From Cryptomeria japonica (lineage: Eukaryota > Streptophyta > Pinopsida > Cupressales > Cupressaceae): a DNA stretch of 64,000 nt. The notes under the pieces are model-generated. The model saw nothing but the letters and a program-made list of their open reading frames with translations, did no database searches and was not told where the DNA came from. This document shows positions 48,135 through 60,208 of the stretch, piece by piece. Both the position numbers and the translations under genes were made by a program. Numbering within the stretch: the first letter of the stretch is position 1; each line of letters begins with the position of its first letter. The stretch lies in contig NC_081412.1 in the NCBI RefSeq assembly GCF_030272615.1, positions 539,735,835 to 539,799,834 on the forward strand, given 5' to 3'.

Positions 48135-48384
48135 AAAAATATAAGCTTAATGTGTGTGATTTAAATCGTTCCATGTTTATTAGACTCCAAATTATTCGTT
48201 TATTCATTAAGTGTTAACCGTTTTGCTTACAACATCTCGGAAGGACAAACAAACTGCTCCTCAATTTTCTTTCAACGGCTGTTCTGAATCACGAATCGAA
48301 AAAGACGAAGAATAACTTCATCCGGAAACAAAAAACATATATGTAAGCAAAGTGAAATATATACAAGTAAAGAGAGAGCCAGCC

Positions 48385-48390
48385 TATAAA
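48385..48390 (+). promoter_or_regulatory. Probable TATA box of the NLR gene
   Basis: TATAAA sits 51 bp before the ATG at 48441. Transcription would start about 25-30 bp downstream, leaving a short leader of about 25 nt. Confidence 0.5.
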
Positions 48391-48440
48391 GCACTCAATA
48401 CATAGCATTCGAACATCATATCGTCTCGGTCGCATTTACC

Positions 48441-51400
48441 ATGGGCTCCTGTTGCCCCAAGCAGTCGACCACTGCCTCGACCCCGCCCGTTAAGCCTTAG
48501 CAATCAACTTCACAACAGCCCGCTCAGCCGCAACCGCCACCTATTCAACCGCCACCCGGTCAGCTGCCACCGCCATCGCCGACGTCTGATTTGCCGCAGC
48601 CCACGGTGGAAAACTGTATCAGCATCTTTCAAACCATAGAAAATGTGGCCGACGTTGATTGTTTGATCGATCTCATCGACAAGATCTTGGAGTCCCTCCT
48701 AAACAGGGTTAGTATGGAAATCGGCTTCAAACGTAATCATTGAAATTTTCATTTCTTTTTGCGTTTTACTCAATGTTGTCCTGTTTGTAAATGCAGTCTA
48801 AACAAGAAAAGACGTTACAGAGAAGCATTAGTTCAGAAACTTATTCGGATACACTCAAGGATAGAGCGAAATCAGTATGGGCTTCCTTTCTCGAAAGTGG
48901 GTCTGTATTCCTCGAATTTGTGAATAAGCATATTCAACTGGAGAAGGTAATTCTAATTTTAACTTTTCTGCATTTAACAATAGTTAAGGGCATGTTGAAA
49001 TTATTTGCGAGGAACTGGAATTAACTGTGGTTGTATTTACAGGGAGATGAAGTAAACAGACAAGCTTTAGCACACATATTGCAAATTGTGGGGAAGGTGC
49101 ATTGGGTGGTTGCAGGGTTATCTGTTGTAGCTTTCTTGCTAGAACAGATTGGTCAAATATCTGAAAACCGGAGTGAATGCATAGAACTCTTAAAACAAAT
49201 GGTTAAGCTTGCTGGGCATATAAGAAAGTTGAAATATGATATGCCACAAGAAGAAAAAATATTGAATGAAGCGACTACATTGATTGTTGAAGGATCCATG
49301 ATGTGCGCTTCTCAGTTAAAGTCGAGAACACTTTTCCGGTAAAATATCTAAAATGGTTAAATATTTGAATTTAATGTGAATTCTGCTAGTGTTATAATCA
49401 ATTATCCGTATTGCAGGATATTGAAGGCTTCTGTGGATTCCGAAAGATTGCGTAGTCTACAATTGAAAACAAATCAACTGTATCAGGATCTTACATTGCG
49501 AGTAGTAATAGAAATACAGCATCAGCAGGCTCTTGCCTTCTCCCCATGGAAGCCTATTTATCCAGATTATGCAGGTAAATATAAATAAACCTTCATTTTT
49601 GCAAAAAAAAATAACCATATTTACATGTGTTGCTATTAATGTAATTTTTTTCTGTGGGCTGATTGGCAGTTGGCATCGAAGAGCAGAAGAAACAAGTAAT
49701 GAAGTTGCTGGATATGGAAACAGAAAAGAAGTCCACAGTAGCTGTAGTCATATATGGATTTGGGGGCATAGGAAAGACCACGCTCGCGATTGCTCTTATT
49801 GCGGACTTAGATCTCACAGGTTACAACTATTCGGCAGTTCAAATCCAAGAAGACCGCTCGAGAAATGACATAAAATGTATGCAGCAGCAAATATTAAAAG
49901 ATGCCTTCCCAGTATATACTTATGGCAGGAATGTTACATTGAGAAATAGTGCAGAGGGTCGGAATCATCTCACGAGCGCTTTCCAAGCCCAAGGAAACAA
50001 GCCAGTGTTTCTGTTTATTGACAACGCTCTTCGTGCAGAAGACTTGAAAGAGCTTTTCCCAAAACGCTTATCAGGCCTTCCGATGGGGAGCAGAATAGTG
50101 ATCACAACTCGAAATTTGGGTGAAACAGATATGCTCAAAGACACCGGCCTTGCACGTCGTGAGCATATTGTAGATACTCTACCCCACGAGGAAGCACGCA
50201 AAATTTTATTCGGAGACTTCACTCCAGATAATAGCGGAGACAGAGACGACATGCAAAAAATCTTGCAGATTTGTGCTGGGATTCCGTTAGTATTAGAGAT
50301 TGTTGGTGCTCGCTTGCGTAAGCAGAACTACATGGTAGATAGATGTACCCAAATATTTGAAGCTTTGGAGCGAGGAGGGGATATCAAGGAAGAAAATCTG
50401 AGCAAACGTCTTGTCACTTCTGTGTATAAAGAGTTGGAAGCGTCTACTCAAGAAGCGTTCTTGGATATTTGCTGCTTCTTTGTTAGTTGGAGCCGCCACG
50501 ATGTGGAGTGCATTGTTGGAGCTGAGGAGGTCACACATCTGGAAGAGGCTGCTTTGTTCAAGACGTCCGTTGAAGGCAACGTGATTGTTCATGATATCAT
50601 CCGAGCAAAAGGGTGGAGTATGTCTGAATCTAATAGAATTACAGATATGCAATCCTGGCTCGATGTTGTCAGCGAGAATCAGGTAAGTCTTTGCTTGTGT
50701 ACACTAATATAGAGTAGAAATGTAATGAGTAGTACTAGTATTAATGAGATATACCATATCTTATCAGAGGCTCGAACAAATTAAAGGAGTTCGGCTTAGC
50801 AGGGAGGAGACTGAAGCTGAGTATGAAATTGATGAGAATCGCATTTTTTCAATGAAGAAATCGTTGAGAGTTCTGGCTTTGGGGAACAAAATAAATGTTT
50901 CACGATCAGGCCAAAAAGCACCCAATTTTAAAGAACTGAGATTTCTCCGACTAGGTGGCGACATCTCTGGTTTATGGCCTGTGAATTTAGAATCTCTTGA
51001 AAGATTGGCTGTGTTCCATGGCCCTGTCTTCAAGGATGGTGTGACTCTGTATCGGGCAAGTTCTTCCTCGGTTTTTTCTTTCTTCTTTATTTTTGATGCT
51101 TAATTGTTTCTTTAGATTGGGAAACAATTTCCTTACAGAAATCACAATATGGATGCAGTTACCGAAGAGGCTACGGGTGATGAATGCCACTGCACAGTCT
51201 CAGGAATCTGCAAATTTGCAGGAATCCATGCCTGCCAACATCATAAAAAATTCTTCCTTGGAGGAATTGGATTTAGAAGAACTGAAAACTCTCCAGAGAT
51301 TGCCCGAACGGCTTGATCACTTAACTGCTCTCAAGGTTATGATATTAGATGAATGGGATAAAATGCAGGAGGTGCCTGAGCAGGTATGTGAACTGCGTTC

Positions 51401-52112
51401 ATTATGTAAATTGAGCATCTGTGGTGGCATTTCTTTGAAGAATCTGCCAAACTCGTTTGGCCAATTAAGTTGTTTAGAAGAGTTGATCTTAACAAGTCGC
51501 AAGCAACTGGAAGGATTGCCCCCGACTTTTGGAGGCCTCAGTTCTCTGAAACATTTGAATCTAGCAGAGTGTGTTAACTTAAAAGAACTTCCATCAAGCT
51601 TTGGGAAATTAAGGTCTTTGCAGATTTTAAATTTGGAAAGCTGCTGGAAATTGGAAGCCTTGCCTTCTAGCTTTGGGCAACTATGTCAGTTAAAGAGGTT
51701 GAGCCTGCGGTCAGAAGATCTTAAAGAATTGCCTTCTAGCTTTGGGGAACTTAGCTCTTTAGCAGAGCTGAGGTGCAACTGTCTGGAACTGAAGGAATTG
51801 CCTGTTAGCTTTGGGCAGCTTTCTTCTTTAACACACTTAGATTTAAGTTGTTGCATGAAATTGAAAACCTTGCCTTCCAGCATAGGAGAACTTAGGTCAT
51901 TAAAAGATTCCAATTTATCGGCTTGCTTTAAGCTAGAAAAATTGCCTTCCAACATTGGGGAACTTCCATGTTTAACGCAATTAGATCTAAGACAATGTCA
52001 CAGTTTGAGAAAATGTCCGATTTCTATTCTGAGACAAAGAAATCAGGGGTTAACCATTTGGCTTCCGGACCACCTAAAGGAGAGGGAGTCCACGTCTTCT
52101 AAACAGAGGTGA
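48441..52112 (+). CDS. NLR immune receptor with non-TIR helical N-terminus; TAG at codon 20
   Basis: Predicted exons: 48441-48707, 48797-48946, 49043-49338, 49417-49574, 49670-50682, 50768-51055, 51159-52112; about 1041 codons, all joined in phase. It starts MGSCCPK, an N-myristoyl plus palmitoyl type start, then a Pro-rich linker. Residues about 60-290 are helical (LSVVAFLLEQIGQISENRSE, MVKLAGHIRKLKYDM, then LKASVDSERLRSLQLK), resembling four-helix cell-death domains (RPW8 or MLKL/HeLo-like; inference). The NB-ARC has P-loop GFGGIGKTT, kinase-2 FLFIDN, GSRIVITTR, CAGIPLVLEIVG, FLDICCFF (TIR-class RNBS-D) and VHDIIR (MHD). About ten LRRs of about 24 residues follow, of the form LPSSFGxLSSLxxLxL. 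It would sense pathogen effectors and trigger cell death. One oddity: TAG at 48498-48500, probably a former Gln codon, in a gene otherwise open to the end. No in-frame ATG follows before exon 3, so this allele may be dead, very recently mutated, or misread. Confidence 0.85.
51056..51158 (+). other. Probable GC-AG intron in the NLR LRR region
   Basis: After TTGTATCGG-type coding sequence (ending CTGTATCGG) the only in-phase donor is GCAAGT, with acceptor GATGCAG at 51158; both sides are phase 0. A weaker alternative pairs GT at 51039 with the acceptor at 51138, also in phase. The other five introns are GT-AG. Confidence 0.5.
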
Positions 52113-54599
52113 CCTAGTGTTCTCTTTATTTATTGTATGTGGCAGAAATATGTTTGTAAATGATGTCGAATAATGTCTGTATGGCAGAAATATCTCAGCC
52201 TGTGTTTTTAAAATATATTTCTACATTTAATCAGGTAAAATAATATTGATTTTTTTTCCTTGCAATGCACGCACGATGTCAAATGTTTAAAGATGGTTGT
52301 CTTTTTCGTGGTAACTCAATACTTTAATAATTATTGTATTTAGGTCATTAAGAATTAAAAAATTACATTACATATTCAGATTATTAACATTTGGTAAAAC
52401 ATGAGTGAAAACTAATGTCAATACAATAAATTTTGTGGTATACTTAGACTGTTAATTATAATAGTGAAAATTGTATATTTTCATTCTTTTTCATTATTTT
52501 TTGAATTTGGTATGATTAATAATTAATGTACAAGTAACATATTCTAGTATGCAAGTTGAAAATTAACATAAACTTAAACTCATTATATTGTCATTCATCT
52601 TCAAAAACTAATTCCATTCCTCATTCTATTCTTCCTTTTATTGTGGCCAATATATATGGCCAATATATATAGCCATAGAATTAAACTTTCATAGCTTCAA
52701 CATGAAAAAATTTGATCTATCACTTTAACTCAATATTATGGATCAACTAAAATGTGAAAATTAATTACTTGTATACTAAGGTGTTATATTTAAGAATAAA
52801 TTCTAATTCATTGAAAATCATCTAAACATTGAGAACTCCTACTTCCATGTCACATCTTTGATTCTTTCTAGTTGACCTAGTAATAGAGGTTTAATCAAGG
52901 GAGAATCAACTTTCATACATATTCTAGGATTAAGGTGTCTCAACCTTAGAGTTCTAATATGTTTACTATTTTATTTATTTATCATACCCACTTTGGAAAT
53001 CCTAAAATTTAGGGGACTAGTGTCATAGGTTGCTATGTTGGGACTATGACAATTTCTTTTATTTACTACAATGATTACTAGTTCGGTGGAAGAGACATGG
53101 AGAGTTATTTTTTGGCAGCCAGTACTTATGGTTAAATTCACTCTTGAGTTCGTGAGTCATGAGTTAGTGCTTTGAAAAGTTTCTATTTGCAATATGTCAT
53201 GAAAATGACAACTTTTGGTTTTAATACCACTTATCCTTTGAGCATATGATTTGGTTTTGCAAACCATTGGCACTTTCCACTCATTTATTGAGCTCTATAA
53301 ATATGTGGCTTCTTAAAGTATTTTGTATGATAGGTTGGATGTTTTCTAAGAAGTTATTTTGCACTAGAATTTTCTCTAGAATTCTTTATTGTTGTAACTA
53401 CTCTTCAAGAGCATTGGCTCTGTACATTGCATTGAAATTGTTGGTTATTGCCAATAATACAATTAAGCTCTAGTTTTTGTAGGGTGGATTTTTTTCTCAA
53501 AAGGGATTTCCCATGTAAATATGGTGTTATGAGTTTATTTGTTTAAATCTAAATTTGTATTTATTTATTTAATCTATAACAATTAGAGGGTTTGTAAAAA
53601 ATTGTTTGCATCATCTCTCCTATTAGATTTAGCTTTTGGAAGCGTTATTTGAAACTTTGCTTCCTTTCAACATAGACACACTCCTTTTAGATGTAGATTG
53701 AAGACATTAAGGTGAGAAAGTTTTGCATATCAATAACATAATTCAAATCTATATGAACATGTTAACATCCATATATTTTTTTAAAATAATACTCATTAAA
53801 TTAAATTAAGTGTACCAAAGTTTGATACAATAAATTAAAAAAATATTAACTCAACAAATAATTGTTTAAATAATTTAATAAATGAAACCGTTCACCTAAC
53901 ACAAACTTATCAATATTAAATTTAAAACTAAGTACCACTAGTATAGATATCTTAAACAAATGTATAAAAAAGATGCTAAGATATATTAGTATTGACATGG
54001 CTATATTTAAATGATTATTGGGAATAGATAGATGCCTCAAGAGTAATGTCTCTTGATGTCTTTTAGGTAGATGTATTTAAGATATCTATGCTAGTAGCAT
54101 CCATAGAGAGACATGTAAAATGTTATTTAGTATCATTTTCTTGTGTTTATATAAAATATTATTATCATTAACAAACATAGAACCCTATCATATTCATTGA
54201 AATATATAATATAAATTTTATTTATGAAAAAATATTGAGTAATTTCATATTTCTCAAATATGTTATTAATATTTTAAAATAAAAATTAATGAGACATTTT
54301 GTATTTTCCCAGAAATATAATGTTAATTTTATATCTAATAATGTATGCATTCCATAACATTATTATATTTTAAAATATTTGAGCCTATTCTTATATTTTA
54401 TTTTGAATAATTTATTCCTTGCTTTAATTTTTTTCATAATGATTGTTTTAAAGCAGTGGTGAGATTTTGAGTCCTTCAAAGGACTTAACACATGATATAG
54501 TGACAAATGTTAACAAGGCTCTGAGAATGAAACAAAGAGAACAAAACTTCAAATAATATCATCAAGGCTATATATTGCAGTCGGGAGGGTCATATCCTA
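52113..54599. other. 3' flank of the NLR gene, AT-rich, no gene
   Basis: No coding region is recognised. CTGTATGGCAGAAATAT echoes TATGTGGCAGAAATAT about 45 bp earlier, just after the stop. ATATATGGCCAATATATATAGCC at about 52650 is a small tandem repeat. 53840-54450 is very AT-rich. Confidence 0.4.
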
Positions 54600-55094
54600 G
54601 ATCAGATGGGCTATGGTTGGAAAAGAATGGTGATTATAAAAGGAGGGGAATGCCCTTTCACCAAGGATTGCAATGGGCAAAATTCAATGAGGTTTTTAAT
54701 AAAAAATAAAATAACTTCTTGAATGATGGTCTTCTTGGAGAAAAGAGAGAGACAATGGGGATGGCAATGGAAAAAACAAAGAGTGGGATGGAGCAACATC
54801 CAAGGCTATTATAAGAAGATTGGGGAAAATATGAGGAAAGAAGGGGTAGGAAAAATTGGAGAATTGCATGAGTTGTTTTAGGTTAGCGAAAGTAATGAGA
54901 AGATGCCTTGCTAAGCAACAAGAGAAAACAAAATACCTATTGGTGGAAAGGTGATGTTGAGGCATCAAAGCTTCCGGTTGCACTCAAATTACTAGGATTA
55001 TTATTCTCAAATCAAGAGGAGATTCCAAGGTAAATATTCAGGATACCCTAGAAGAAAATAGGTACAAAGAAAATATATTAATGACAAACCCTAG

Positions 55095-55354
55095 AGGAGA
55101 AATTTTGTTAACAATAGAGATTATCAGAAGGGAGATACAATTTCTCCCCAAATCGGAGAGAAAAGGACCATGAAACAAAAAAAGGATGGAATATGGAGAA
55201 AGAAAAAATTGGGTAGTAAGCTATGAGGGACATTTTGTTAAAAATAGAGATTATCGAAAGGGAGATACAATTTCTCCCCAAATCGAAGAGAAAAGGACCA
55301 TGAAACAAAAAAAGGATGGAATATGGAGAAAGAAAAAATCGAGTAGTAAGCTAT
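55095..55354 (+). repeat. Two-copy tandem duplication, 130-bp period, in LINE ORF1
   Basis: TTTTGTTAACAATAGAGATT at 55103 onward and TTTTGTTAAAAATAGAGATT at 55233 onward start two copies that both contain GGGAGATACAATTTCTCCCC and AAAGGATGGAATATGGAGAA, and both end GTAGTAAGCTAT. They are about 95% identical by eye, so the duplication is much younger than the LINE. 130 is not a multiple of three. Confidence 0.9.
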
Positions 55355-56091
55355 TTGTCATGCCTTCAGATCTTAGGGCCTTAGCAGTATGCAAGTTAAA
55401 GGAATTAGCACTATTTGTTAAATGGAGTGGAGAAGGAGAAAACAAACAAGAGATAATAGAGTGGTAGAGAAAGATGTACCCAACAAAGGTAAGTATACAA
55501 CCCCTTCAGAATGATGTCTTTTTGTTAGAATGTTTGAATATGAATCTAAAGCATGAAATATTATGTGGAAGCCCCAACTTTTTCAAAGGAAGCAGTTTTA
55601 GTAATATTAATTGGAGTCCAATTTTTGATTCAATAAAATTCAAGATTAATAAGTCATTCAAATGGTTGAGTTTGGTGTGTTTACTAGCAATTATCAAAAT
55701 AGGGGATGCCCTAGTTACTTTGATAGGGGTGGATGAGGAGTTTTTGAATGGTATAATATGCAATGTGGCCAATATATCTGTAGAAATTGATATGCACATA
55801 GGGATTTATAAAGAGCTAGAGATTATCTTAGAGGGAAGAAGATGGAAGGAGAAAGTGAGGCCTCTAATTAATAATCATCTAAAACAATATTTATCAAGAG
55901 GGGAAATGCAAGAAGGTACATCAAGAGCCCTAGAGATAAGTGAGGGTAGTGACATGGAATCAAATAGATTAGCAGGAACTATTCAAGAACATATCAACCC
56001 TTTAGGCCTAAGCATGAGCCCTTTGGATCTAAACCAGAAAGAAAGGGAGGAAACTTTACTATATGGAAAAGATGGGGTAGAAAGCCCTTGA
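55186..56091 (+). pseudogene. ORF1: LINE ORF1 remnant (DUF4283-like)
   Basis: One frame runs from 55186 to TGA 56089 with a TAG at 55465. After the stop it reads VSIQPLQNDVFLLECLN, then FKGSSFSNINWSPIFDSIKF, FKWLSLVCLLA, KIGDALVTLIGVDEEF and NISVEIDMHIGIYKELEI. This order fits the DUF4283 core of plant LINE and retroelement nucleic-acid-binding proteins: a flexible ligand-like strand, a W-x-P-x-F segment, an IG-x-x-x-G segment and a final VEID strand. The usual CCHC zinc knuckle downstream is not seen. ORF1 protein coats the RNA for target-primed reverse transcription. Confidence 0.65.
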
Positions 56092-56786
56092 AAGAAAAGA
56101 AATCATACTTCAAGGGAAAGAATCAAAGAATTGATGTATTGACTACTCCCACCAATCAAAATAGAGAGAGAAATAGAATTGGTTGTTCTTCTTAAGGATA
56201 CAAAAGAGCTTAGACACACTTTTTGACATCACTTGGAGGAAGTTAGAGACATGAGAATAAGGGAAATACAACAATATAATCAATAAAGGAGAATGAGTGT
56301 TATAAAGAAACATGTGTGAACCCTAAAGAATCTAAGGTGTTGCTAACAGAAGAAGAAAACAATCTAGATGTAGTAGAGTAGAATGGTGCTAATAACCTGA
56401 AGGAATAATGATATTTGGTAGACCTGAGTGGAGGAGTAAACTGGAAACTTAATTGGGAGAGATAAAGAGAGTTGTAGAAAATAAGACAAAAACAAATTGC
56501 AAGTAGAAAATGAGAGTAAGGAGAACTCTAAGTATTTCAAAGATGTTAGAACAGAAGAGATAAAGGAAGAATTTGAATAATTGGGGTTTCAAGAAGCAAT
56601 GGGAATAGAGGAAAGAATGTTGGAATAAATTCAACCAAGGAACTAGGGCCTTACAATCTTAGAGAAAAAGATGAGGAGGAAAGACTTAAGCAAAGCTAAG
56701 ATATATCTAACCTCCTTAGTAGATTGAAAAAGGAAAGGTCAAATAACATGAAGCTTTGGGAAGGGGCTTAACCTTCCCTGTTCACA

Positions 56787-57495
56787 ATGAATATCATCAC
56801 GTGGAATGTTAGGTGCATCAATATCCCTAATAAATGGTTCTTGATTAAGCACCAATTTTATCAATCAAAGACAAATATATTTGTTGTGGGAGACCAAGCT
56901 TAAAAAAGAGGAAAGTGAAAAGAAACTTAATAATTGGAAATAGTGGAGAGGACATTTTTTTGGATTAGAAGGAGCCTTGGGAGGTATAGGTGTGATATGG
57001 AACCCTATAAAGGTGGATGGAAGTATGGTGGAAGACAAAAAATAGTGAATTATATTTAAAAGAAGGATGCTATAGACAAATGATCATTTTTTTTATCATA
57101 AATATTTATGGCCCAACACAAACGATGTAGAAAAAGAAACTTTAGTCATTATTAACAGATAAAATAGAAGAGTTTATAGGTAAAAAAGGTTTGATAGCAA
57201 GGTATTTTAATGCTACTCGAAATAATTAGGAAAAATTGGGTGGTATAAGGAAAATGTTTGTCGTTCAATCTGACTTCTAAAACTTCATTGAAAGTAATAA
57301 TCGCAAGGATTTGTAGGCATTGATTGGAACATCTACATGGACCAATTGTAGGAGAGGTTTCACCAAGATGGAAGAAAGACTAGATAGATTATTAAGTGTA
57401 GGCAACTGGGATAGTCAATTGCAGGTTTTTGAAGTGTTTATGCCCCCTTTTACTGGATCAGATCATCATCCCGTTAAGCTCTTTTCAATTTAAAA
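56787..57495 (+). pseudogene. EN: LINE endonuclease domain remnant
   Basis: It opens MNIITWNVRCIN, the conserved start of APE-type endonuclease with its catalytic Asn. The next motif is in a shifted frame (LLWETKLKKEE at about 56880), which keeps the metal-binding Glu. Later come GHFFGLEGALGGIGVIWNP, STWTNCRRGFTKMEERLDR, and finally FTGSDHHPVKL with the Ser-Asp-His motif. Several stops and at least one frameshift separate these parts. The enzyme nicks target DNA to prime reverse transcription. Confidence 0.75.
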
Positions 57496-57539
57496 TTGCG
57501 TGGCTAAGAGACCCGAGTTTGGAGGATTTGATTGCTAAA

Positions 57540-59358
57540 TGATGGAATGTGATTGATTAGAGAGATAAAACATATATGTATCAATGGAACAAGAAATTAA
57601 AGTATATCAAGGAGAAACTAAAAGAATGGAACAAAAACTAGTTCAAGAATATCTTCCATGAAAAAATCATAATAGAAAAAGAATTAACAAATTTGAATAA
57701 AATAATTATTGAAAAAGGAATGGGATTAGAGGAATATGAAAAGGAAAAGTCATTAAAAGAAGATTTATGTGAAATCATGGTAAGGGAAAAATGTTTCTAG
57801 AGAAAAAAATGTAGGGAGATCTAGCTTCGAGAATGAGATAGAAACACAAAAAAAATGCACAGAATTTTAATAGAAAAAAAGGAAATAAGAAGGTATGAAG
57901 ACATCTTTAGAGAGGATGGATCAAAGACTCAAACCTAGAGGAAGTAAATATGGAGGCAAATAGATTTTTTGAAGGAATGCCAAACAAAGAAGTTCCTTTA
58001 AAAAGGATGCAATAGATGAATTCCTAGGAGAAATACCTAAAAAACAATTTGATGAAAACATCAAAGTTATTTAAAAAGGTAAAAAAAGAAGTTGTGAAAG
58101 AAATAGTCTTCCAAATGAATCCAGATAAAGTGTCAGGGCCTGATGATTTCCTAGTTGGATTTTTCCAATGCTTTTGGGAAATAATAGGAGATGATATCTT
58201 CAAAGGAAGTGGAGGAATCAAGGAAGAAGTTGTGAAAAAAAGGATGGTCCAATCAATGGGGGATTTTAGGCCAATTTCTCTATGTAACACAACATATAAT
58301 ATAATCTCTAAAATTATTGCAAATAGACTAAAACTAGTCGTAAGCTCCATAATAGAAAAAGAACAAAGTGCCTTTGCTCTGGGAAGATCAATTGTGGGAG
58401 GCATTATAATAGCCCATGAAGCAGTACATTCAGCAAGAAAGACAAGACAGGTTGGTATGATTCTCAAATTAGACATAATAGAGGCTTATGATTTAGTGGA
58501 TAGAGGCTTCTTAAAATTATTTTTATGGAAATTTGGATTTAGTAAGGACCATATAGAATGGATAAATAGTTGTATTTATTCTCCAAAATTCTTGGTTCTA
58601 ATGAATTGAGCAACTCAAGGCTTTTCTAACACATGACGAGGAATTAGGAAAGGTGATCCAATCTCCCCTTTTCTCTTTATCATAATGGCAGAAGCTTTAG
58701 GGAGACATATAAGTAAAATAAGAGATGAAGGTGGCTAGATTGGAGTTAAGATAGTAGCTAGGATGATTTCAGTTACGCATCAACAATTTGCCAATGATAC
58801 TGTTATATTTGATCAATCATGTAGGAGAGAATCCAAGATAATTAAGAAGCTCCCAAATAGATATTGTGAGGCCTTAGATCAACAAATAAATTGGAATAAA
58901 TCTAAGGTTTTTTTCTTGAATATGCAACCAAGCCTTCAAAGAGATCTAGCTAGACTTTTAAATCTTAAACTGGCCAACTTTCCAAGAAACTTTTTAGGAT
59001 CTTCACTTTTTCAAGGTATAAATAAAAAAGTTTACTAAGAGAATCTAATTAATAGAAATGCTGATAAAATTGGCTCTTGGAAAGGAATATGGCTATCCTC
59101 TGCAAGAAAACTATTAATGATCAAATCTATTTTATCAACACTGCCTGTTTACTCAATGTCTTTCTTAAAAATTCCAAAAGCAATTGAGGAAGAATTGAAT
59201 AAAATAATGAGAATATTTTTTTGGAATGAGACTAAAGATCAAAATAAAGTTCTTCTTATTACATGGGAGAAGGTATGCAAACCAAAGATAGTAGGTGGAA
59301 CAAAGATAAGGTGGTTAATATTGATGAATTTAGCTATAGGAGCAAAATTGATATGATA
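57540..59358 (+). pseudogene. RT: LINE reverse transcriptase remnant
   Basis: Recognisable blocks are IVFQMNPDKVSGPDDFLVGF, GDFRPISLCNTTYNIISKII, FALGRSIVGGIIIAHEAVHS, GMILKLDIIEAYDLVDRGF, IRKGDPISPFLFIIMAEAL and the catalytic box, here FANDTVIF at about 58787. The normal box is FADDT, so one catalytic Asp is Asn. KIGSWKGIWLSSARKLLMIK and FFWNETKDQNK follow as expected. About 15 residues seem missing near 58205-58245. Stops at 58607, 58736 and 59036 break the frame. Confidence 0.85.
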
Positions 59359-59513
59359 GATCTACTCCAATGGAGAGTAGAAATGGGTCAAATTATTAAG
59401 AAGAAAATATTTAGATAGCGATGATCCTACTAGTATTCTAAAAATTAGGGACCCTCCAAGATGATCACAAGTATGGAACCATATTTTGGAATGTAGAGAA
59501 ATAATTTCAAGGT

Positions 59514-60208
59514 ATGTATATAACATGGGAAATTGGTGATGCTTCCAATGCATCTTTCTGGTCAGATTCATGCAATAATTATAAAAGTTTGGATAATCTC
59601 CCAAATATGGAGGACATAAAAAGGGAAACTTTGAGGATTAGAGGATCAAAAGTGAGGGATTATGGGACAATAATAGAAAAAGATAGCATCAGGATTTGGC
59701 AATGGAAACCTTTGGATAATGTAGAAGCTCCAAGACATCAAAAAGAATTAATGAGAGATATTTTAAAAGGGAGATGTGTGTTTCCCTCTCATGAACCAGA
59801 TAGGATTAGATGGTGTGGATCTAAATCTAACCTTTATAAAACTAATTTAGGATATAAAATAAAAGAAGTTGCTATTGCAAAATTTGATGGCCAAGTAAAC
59901 TTCTATGGAACAAACAATACCTTCCAAAAGATGGAGTATTTGTGTGGTTGGTTATACAAGGTAAGGTGCTTACCCAAGATTGCTTGGAAAAAATGGGAAT
60001 TCAAGGAGCAAATAGATGTGTCCTTTTCAAAAGAAATAATGAAAATACACATCACATACTTTTAGACTATTCCTATTCAAGAAAGTGTTGGGATCATTTT
60101 CAAGACAAGTTAGTTTTTCAATGCCCTAAACCTCAAAATCCATTGGATTGGTTTAAAATATGGAATGAGTTGAACAAGAAGGGAATTTTTCTAGTCTCTC
60201 AAGGATGA
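59514..60208 (+). pseudogene. LINE zf-RVT region remnant
   Basis: Two overlapping frames contain RIWQWKPLDN, RIRWCGSKSNLYKTNLGYKI and, in the second frame, CLEKMGIQGANRCVLFKRNN, ENTHHILLDYSYSRKCWDHF. The Cys/His pattern matches the zf-RVT zinc-binding region that follows RT in plant LINEs. A frameshift at about 59945-60000 joins the two. Confidence 0.7.

Noticed and set aside
47940-48165. Regular repeats upstream of the NLR considered as a CRISPR-like array
   Set aside because: Only two copies with no unique spacers, in a plant nuclear context; a local promoter duplication fits better.
48489-48518. Thirty-base intron that would remove the NLR stop codon in phase
   Set aside because: Plant introns are rarely below about 60 nt, and there is no room for a branch point; kept only as a remark.
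49593-50652. Minus-strand frames of 74-119 codons opposite the NLR exons
   Set aside because: Shadows of the plus-strand coding sequence, with no splice or family support.
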